Positions 61,601 through 64,000 of a DNA stretch of 64,000 nt are shown one piece after another; within the stretch, counting starts at the first letter, position 1, and each line of letters begins with the position of its first letter. The translations under genes and the position numbers were made by a program. The DNA is from Anniella stebbinsi. Its lineage: Eukaryota > Chordata > Lepidosauria > Squamata > Anniellidae. The notes beneath the pieces are model-generated. The model did not search any database. It saw only the letters and a list, made by a program, of their open reading frames with translations, and was not told the DNA's origin. The DNA is taken from contig JARDYH010000004.1 in assembly GCA_029215795.1 (NCBI GenBank), positions 217,428,017 through 217,492,016 of the forward strand, read 5' to 3'.

Positions 61601-62041
61601 AATTCTTCCCAGGTGTAGATCTGGCCGTAGCCAGGGTTCATGAAAACAAACCATCATTACACATGTTGTCTGTAGAACAGGGCCAGCATGAAGCTTGCCA
61701 ATGCCCGGCATCTAGGACAACAGTCATTTATGGGCCCCGTACAATTGGCAAGATGTGCTGAAAAAAATCTCCAGGCTCCACATTTTGCTGAAGTGTATGA
61801 AAATTAATGGTACAGAGGTCGTGGGACTAAGGCTGCATCCATATGAGGATTTTATCACCACCACCCTGCCTTGTGGTCGCTACTACATATTTTGTATGGG
61901 TTTTTAATTTAAGTTTTTATTGCAATGTTCTTTGATTCCGTTAAGACCTTCTGTTAGGATTATTGTATTTGTTGTAATTTTTTTGTAAACAGTTGACCTA
62001 TTTTATTTTATGTACAGTGCTTTGTAATAAAGCACTATATA

Positions 62042-62089
<48 letters not shown>

Positions 62090-63414
62090 TTTATGAGGGG
62101 TCCAGACAGGGGTGACTTCCACTCATAACCTACCTGTGTTTTCCCACTGCTTATTTTTCTTTCTGCAGAAAATTTATTGGGGAATGGGGGTGGGGAATGT
62201 GTCTTCATTGCTGCACAGTGCCTCTGTCCTGAGTGGTAGCACTAGGAGCCCTCCTGTCCGGAAGCACACTGAGTGATACCGTCTGGTTCTGAGCACCAGT
62301 GCAAACTTTAGCAACAGTGCAGCAGTGGAGGTGGAAGCCACCACAATTGTCACGCTCCTATATTCTGAGGGCATGGGGGAGGAATAGGCTGCAGTTGCTC
62401 GGTTGTAAGGGGAAAGCATTCTGCACATGCCTAGAGGATTTTTCTTCAAATATTCCAGATTCAGACCTTGTCTTGAAACAGATTCCCAGATTGCACACCT
62501 TGGTGCAAATGAAGGACAGGGCAGGCCTCAATTCTCTGTGGCCCTGTTCAGACGACACACTAAGCCATGATGGTTAAGCATTTGGAGCTAAACATTATAG
62601 CTTAGTGTGCCGTGTGAACCATTCCTAACCATAATGGCTACATAACCACAGTTTAAACATGCTCACTAACCACTTGCTACAAAGGGGTTAGTGGCCTAAC
62701 CATGGCTTAGCATGTCATCTGAACAGGCCCTGTGTAGATTTGCTGTATTCTTGTTTGTAGGGGAAATGGGCAAGGTTACAGATGGGCAGGGTTACAAAAC
62801 CACACACACCAGGATATCTAGACTGTGGTTGTTGTTGTTTTTTGTCTTCCTACTTACACTGGTAGCAGGCAGAAAGGAGATCGGGATGTACTGCAAGGGG
62901 CTTCTTTAAACCAGCGATTTATAGCATGCTCATTACTGGCTATTTGCGTATGTTCGCGGGTCCTTTTGACGACACAGTCAGCCTCCTGCACATCTCCTGC
63001 TCCTTTTCTCAGGTTCAGCATCACAAAATAAACCTCAGAAAACCCGACTCTTCTGAGGTTGCGCTATAAAAGGCCATTAGAGGGCGCTATCCCATTGAAA
63101 CGTACAGGCCACGTGGTTGCTGCTCTCTTCTCTGTGTAATTGTGCTTGTTTCAAACGGGAAAGAAAGCCAGGAAGACAGCAACAGTAAGGAAACATGACT
63201 TCCTCCCTGAAGAGACCCCAGATCTTTGGGACATTTGCAGTAGATCACCCAAGATTTCTCCCTCCCTCTAGTTTAACAACAGCGGCAAGAACAAAGCACT
63301 TTCCCCTCGATTAGGCTGCTGAATTGAAGAAAAGTAATGAAACCCTTTCTTATTGTTATTTTGCAGCTTTCTGAAATCAGGAGGGAAAGTAATTGACTCT
63401 GTCACATGGCATCA
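46364..63414 (+). CDS. HPSE: HPSE gene, heparanase, six coding exons (3' end off window)
   Basis: Heparanase is a secreted/lysosomal endo-beta-glucuronidase (GH79) that cuts heparan sulfate chains. The precursor is processed to an 8-kDa and a 50-kDa subunit by removing a linker. The six exons give 296 codons, about the N-terminal 55% of the usual 540 residues. Visible are the signal peptide, [12 protein letters not shown], the linker region, [16 protein letters not shown] [14 protein letters not shown], and SWELGNEPNSFL with the acid/base Glu (human Glu225 equivalent). The catalytic nucleophile (human Glu343 equivalent) is beyond the right edge. All introns are GT-AG and in phase, with no disabling change. 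Confidence 0.96.
46740..46920. repeat. Dispersed repeat shared with 41085-41262, inverted
   Basis: GGGGAGAAGCCGCA, GCAGAGAGTTGCTGGCTTTG and TTAAAAGTCTCTTTAAACTT are the inverse of motifs at 41085-41262. It lies just inside HPSE intron 1. Confidence 0.6.
47350..47555 (+). repeat. tRNA-derived SINE with A and B boxes
   Basis: TAGCTCAGTGGTAGAGCAC (box A, 47362 on), GCTTTGCATGCAAAAGGG and GGTTCAGTCCC (box B, about 47405), followed by the SINE body ending GGCAGCTTCCTAGTA. The tRNA part cannot fold as a complete tRNA and continues into the SINE body. Confidence 0.85.
47930..48145. repeat. Dispersed repeat with TTTCTACAGAAAATCCATTG core
   Basis: The GTCACCTTCCACACC ... CTTTCTACAGAAAATCCATT ... GAGCTCTAGGAGCTTTCT order is also seen at 12010-12235, 60780-60965 and 62095-62280. 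The class is unknown. Confidence 0.6.
48190..48350 (+). repeat. CR1-like LINE 3' portion, + orientation
   Basis: GAGGCAGTATGCCTATGTAT, ACCAGTTGCTGGGGAACATG and CAGCTGGTTGGCCACTG, the inverse of the 22613-22880 segment. Confidence 0.75.
48640..48830 (-). repeat. MIR-like SINE with L2-type tail, reverse orientation
   Basis: GGTTGTTGTGGGGATAAAAG and TTTCCACACTGCCTTTCCGA resemble the element at 11455-11640 with its tail. Boundaries are approximate. Confidence 0.5.
48950..49040. repeat. Palindromic TTGTAGTCCAA-type short element
   Basis: GTCAGGGATGATGGATGTTG followed by TAGTCCAATATATCTGGAGG. Relatives lie at 37985, 44296, 56880, 58530 and 60600. It is a short palindromic MITE-like sequence typical of squamates. 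Confidence 0.6.
49515..50075. repeat. Cluster of AACCATGGTTTG-type MITE fragments
   Basis: Repeated inverted motifs: CCATAGTTTGG, AACCAGGATTG/CAATCCTGGTTTG, GGTTAGCTATGGTTTG, CAAACCATGGTTTGATGTCTG. At least two small elements are nested or adjacent. Confidence 0.55.
50076..51230. other. HPSE intron 1, unassigned part
   Basis: No gene. A G-run lies at about 50342. GGGGGCCATCTATACACC at about 50861 looks like a transposon end, but a matching right end was not found. Confidence 0.45.
51231..51430. repeat. SINE-tail and LINE-like fragments
   Basis: CACTGGTCCACCTAACTCAG resembles a diverged SINE tail. CATCAGAATCAGTCAGAACT resembles motifs at 44850 and 54785. These are fragments only. Confidence 0.4.
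51431..52815. other. HPSE intron 1, nothing recognised
   Basis: No gene or clear repeat. There is a G12 run near 52109. Confidence 0.5.
52820..53288. mobile_element. Non-autonomous element with GCCCTTTCTACACC ends
   Basis: The left end GCCCTTTCTACACC is mirrored by the right end GGTGTAGAAAGGGC. The flanking pentamers (TGGAG and CTGAG) match only partly. The inside is GC-rich and has the inverted GGTCATCCC/GGGATGACC motif. Its ends resemble those of 29105-36228 and 42686-43038. It lies about 90 bp before HPSE exon 2. Confidence 0.75.
53378..53523 (+). CDS. HPSE: HPSE exon 2
   Basis: [20 protein letters not shown], then [20 protein letters not shown], the end of the 8-kDa subunit and start of the linker. 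The acceptor is CTTCCCCAG and the donor GTAGGT. Phase 2 in, phase 1 out. Confidence 0.95.
53524..55245. other. HPSE intron 2, left part
   Basis: No gene. A short fragment at about 54765-54850 (CATTCTGGGTTTGAACTGCA) is related to repeats at 44840 and 51370. Otherwise unassigned. Confidence 0.5.
55246..55277. repeat. Perfect 14-bp hairpin, 4-nt loop
   Basis: Arms TTAATTCCCCCTAT (55246-55259) and its inverse (55264-55277). It is followed by three imperfect AGTGAAAACAG units to about 55335. Confidence 0.9.
55740..56155 (+). pseudogene. CR1-like LINE RT C-terminal fragment
   Basis: A readable frame at 55825-56139 has [39 protein letters not shown] and NLDGFKGG, the usual C-terminal tail of CR1-group RTs. 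It has no RT catalytic core and is followed at once by a different LINE fragment. Confidence 0.75.
56156..56640 (+). pseudogene. Second LINE fragment, R4/Dong-like C-terminal region
   Basis: Frames with one shift read [32 protein letters not shown], then [20 protein letters not shown] and EKYTP-like [20 protein letters not shown]. The (W)DR..PDI..LIDIA pattern is that of the C-terminal restriction-like endonuclease region in R4-type elements. It ends near an (AAC)n run at 56605. Clade assignment is tentative. Confidence 0.55.
56641..57127. other. HPSE intron 2, right part
   Basis: A GGGAAAGG run near 56783 and a short palindromic AACTCTCATTACC/GGGAGTTGTAGTCC element at about 56880-56985. Otherwise unassigned. 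Confidence 0.5.
57128..57262 (+). CDS. HPSE: HPSE exon 3
   Basis: Linker and start of the 50-kDa subunit: [20 protein letters not shown] and then KNSTIT. LWPYQE matches the family. The linker part is diverged. The acceptor is ATGCTGTAG and the donor GTGAGA. Confidence 0.92.
57563..57790. repeat. Dispersed repeat with GCTCATTCATTATTGGCCATT, copy 1
   Basis: It shares order and spacing with 62918-63105: TTTATTGCTCATT, GGTCTTTTACATGACACC, CTCCTGTGCTTT..., and ends with a CACTAGAAGGTGCT motif. The family is unassigned. Confidence 0.6.
58174..58320. repeat. MITE fragment, AGCATGATGTCTGAACCCAG type
   Basis: The end motif ATGTCTGAACCCAG and inner CCTGGTTTGTT/AACAAACC motifs link it to the TTCAGAC family (24750, 62537). 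Confidence 0.55.
58530..58635. repeat. Palindromic short element, diverged
   Basis: TATCTCCAGATTTTTGAACT with the inverted CCAAAACACCTGGAGATATA. It has the same structure as 60600-60715. Confidence 0.65.
58908..59081 (+). CDS. HPSE: HPSE exon 4
   Basis: [40 protein letters not shown] and [10 protein letters not shown]. The exon ends after the first base of the catalytic Glu codon (G|AG), donor GTACGT. Confidence 0.95.
59356..59675. mobile_element. hAT-like MITE, duplicated form
   Basis: The left end TAGGGTGACCATATGGAAAA and the right end CCATATGGTCACCCTA, with two tandem half-palindromes that meet near 59510. Flanking octamers TGCTCCCT and CGCCCCCT match at six of eight positions. The related single element is at 2589-2764. 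Confidence 0.75.
59676..60233. other. HPSE intron 4, right part
   Basis: A SINE-tail fragment (GAGTCCATCTAACCCAGTAT) is at about 59765-59830. The rest is unassigned. Confidence 0.5.
60234..60414 (+). CDS. HPSE: HPSE exon 5
   Basis: It completes the proton-donor Glu and reads [40 protein letters not shown] and [19 protein letters not shown]. The acceptor is TTTTCTGCAG and the donor GTAAAA. Phase 1 in, phase 2 out. Confidence 0.95.
60485..60595. repeat. MITE fragment with TAACCATAGTTTG motifs
   Basis: AACCGTAGTTAGCTCTAACC and GAAACCATGGTTTAGCTTGG, of the same motif class as 49515-50075. Confidence 0.5.
60598..60715. repeat. Palindromic short element (GGACTTCAACTCTCATC type)
   Basis: Left arm CCTCCAGACGTTTTGGACTT, right arm TGATCTAAAACATCTGGAGA, with CAGCCCCAGCAGCAGGGCC between them. 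A frequent squamate repeat. Confidence 0.7.
60780..60965. repeat. Dispersed repeat with CTGCAGAAAATCCATTAAG core
   Basis: The same family as 47930-48145. GTCTTCCACTCGTAATACTC precedes the core and AGTGCTCAGAGTCCTCC follows it. Confidence 0.65.
61029..61264. mobile_element. Long imperfect palindrome, MITE-like
   Basis: The left end TGTGTCAAATTATGACAAAT is mirrored by CGTAATGATTTGACACA. Inner pairs include TGTGGAATAAAAA/TTTTTATTCCACA, TATGAAAGC/GCTTTCATG and CTATAAAGCAGTACTG/CAGTACTGC-like repeats. It is non-coding. Confidence 0.8.
61265..61640 (-). repeat. L2-like LINE 3' end with (AAC)n tail, reverse orientation
   Basis: (AAC)n at 61261-61288, then TTTATTTATTACCCCCCTCT, and the complement of the RT tail (TCTCCCGGCAGGTCATTCCA). 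It matches the 3' end seen at 42590-43230 in the other orientation. Confidence 0.75.
62043..62090. repeat. (AAT)n microsatellite
   Basis: About 16 AAT units follow TTGTAATAAAGCACTATAT, itself the 3' end of an L2-like element at about 61830-62042. Confidence 0.9.
62095..62280. repeat. Dispersed repeat with CTGCAGAAAATTTATTG core
   Basis: GTGACTTCCACTCATAACCT, CTTTCTGCAGAAAATTTATT and GGTAGCACTAGGAGCCCTCC. Fourth member of the family at 12010, 47930 and 60780. Confidence 0.65.
62537..62732. mobile_element. MITE, about 190 bp, CTGTTCAGACGACACAC ends
   Basis: Left GGCCCTGTTCAGACGACACA, right GTCATCTGAACAGGCCC; AAGCCATGATGG and CCATGGCTTAG pair inside. It is the clearest short member of the TTCAGAC family. 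Confidence 0.8.
62918..63105. repeat. Dispersed repeat related to 57563-57790, copy 2
   Basis: GCATGCTCATTACTGGCTAT, GGTCCTTTTGACGACACAGT, CTCCTGCACATCTCCTGCTC and finally TTAGAGGGCGCTATC. This copy is CpG-richer and likely younger. Confidence 0.6.
63367..63414 (+). CDS. HPSE: HPSE exon 6
   Basis: A 48-nt exon, [16 protein letters not shown], with acceptor TTATTTTGCAG and donor GTAAGT. The next exon is past the window. Length and phase match the family. Confidence 0.92.
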
Positions 63415-64000
63415 GTAAGTACCAAGTTCATATCCAGCACCTTTATTATTCGAGCATTACAGCAGTGCACAGCATGTAGGAACATCATGCGGGTCAATTT
63501 GTGGGGATGAGACCAAGGTCTGTGTATTCTAGTATTCTGTTTCCCGGAATACTAGCTAGCTAGGTGCCTCTGGAGACCTCCGAGCAAGGTCTGAAGGTGC
63601 TGGCTATCTTCTACGATTCCTTCGCAGCATCTAGGACTCAAAGGTACAGTGCCTTGACCATGAAGGTTCTGTTAAATACTAATATACTAATAGCAGTTGG
63701 AAGACGTCCTCCCTTCTCCCATCGAAGCCAGTGGGCCATCTCGACCTTTCGGGGTACACCCAGTTTTAGTCTCATTCTAGCACCTGGCCAGAACAAAGTG
63801 GGAAATGAGGGCTGGAAGAAAGGTGGTAGTGAGCCATGATGGATGATACCATGATTTCAAGTTGGATGCCAACTGTCTCTGAGCTCGGAGCCAGAAAACC
63901 GAAAAATCCTACGTCCCTCCAGACGCTGTCTAAAGGACATAGGATTGCTCCCTAAGGCCTATTCGTTTTACGAAGGAGCTGCTCACGGCGGAGAACAAAA
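63415..64000. other. HPSE intron 6 start, nothing recognised
   Basis: Intron sequence up to the window edge with no supported feature. Confidence 0.6.

Overview
The window is vertebrate nuclear DNA, most likely from a sauropsid and probably a squamate reptile. The grounds are: intron-split vertebrate genes with GT-AG introns; CR1-like and L2-like LINE relics; tRNA-derived SINEs; many short palindromic DNA transposons of the kind that fill lizard and snake introns; and two intact DIRS tyrosine-recombinase retrotransposons. The species assignment is inference.

Two host genes lie in tandem on the + strand. HELQ (DNA helicase, POLQ/Hel308 family) enters from the left edge and is followed through 17 coding exons to its stop at 36513 and a poly(A) signal at 36627. 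Every junction keeps frame and all helicase motifs are present, giving 975 residues in the window with only the N-terminus missing. HPSE (heparanase) starts at 46364 in a CpG-rich block and is followed through six exons to 63414; the rest lies past the right edge. HELQ followed by HPSE in the same direction is the order known from other vertebrates. The HELQ exons were joined by homology and reading frame; no transcript data were available.

The most striking content is the pair of full-length DIRS elements, both in HELQ introns and both in the sense orientation. Copy 1 (5039-11141) sits in the intron that splits helicase motif II and ends only 65 nt before the next exon. Copy 2 (30275-36169) sits in the last intron, inside an older GC-rich inverted-repeat transposon (29105-36228). 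Each copy has split inverted terminal repeats, an internal complementary region that joins both termini, a Gag-like ORF (zinc-binding cluster, SR-rich middle, LAP2alpha-like C-terminal domain), an RT/RNase H/methyltransferase-like ORF and a tyrosine recombinase ORF. In both copies the Gag frame ends in CTT TGA C. RT is in the +1 frame exactly as a slip at that heptamer would need, and the recombinase frame lies in the 0 frame and is open from the codon after that TGA. One stop codon could therefore give Gag by termination, Gag-RT by +1 shift and Gag-recombinase by readthrough. This is a sequence-based hypothesis.

The rest (introns, the 36.6-46.3 kb intergenic region and the long HPSE introns) is mostly dispersed repeats: CR1/L2-like LINE fragments, some nested; SINEs; hAT-like MITEs; a GC-rich MITE family with 5-bp target duplications; a nested inverted-repeat cluster near 26.6-27.4 kb; and several isolated hairpins. 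No bacterial features, CRISPR arrays or rRNA genes were seen.
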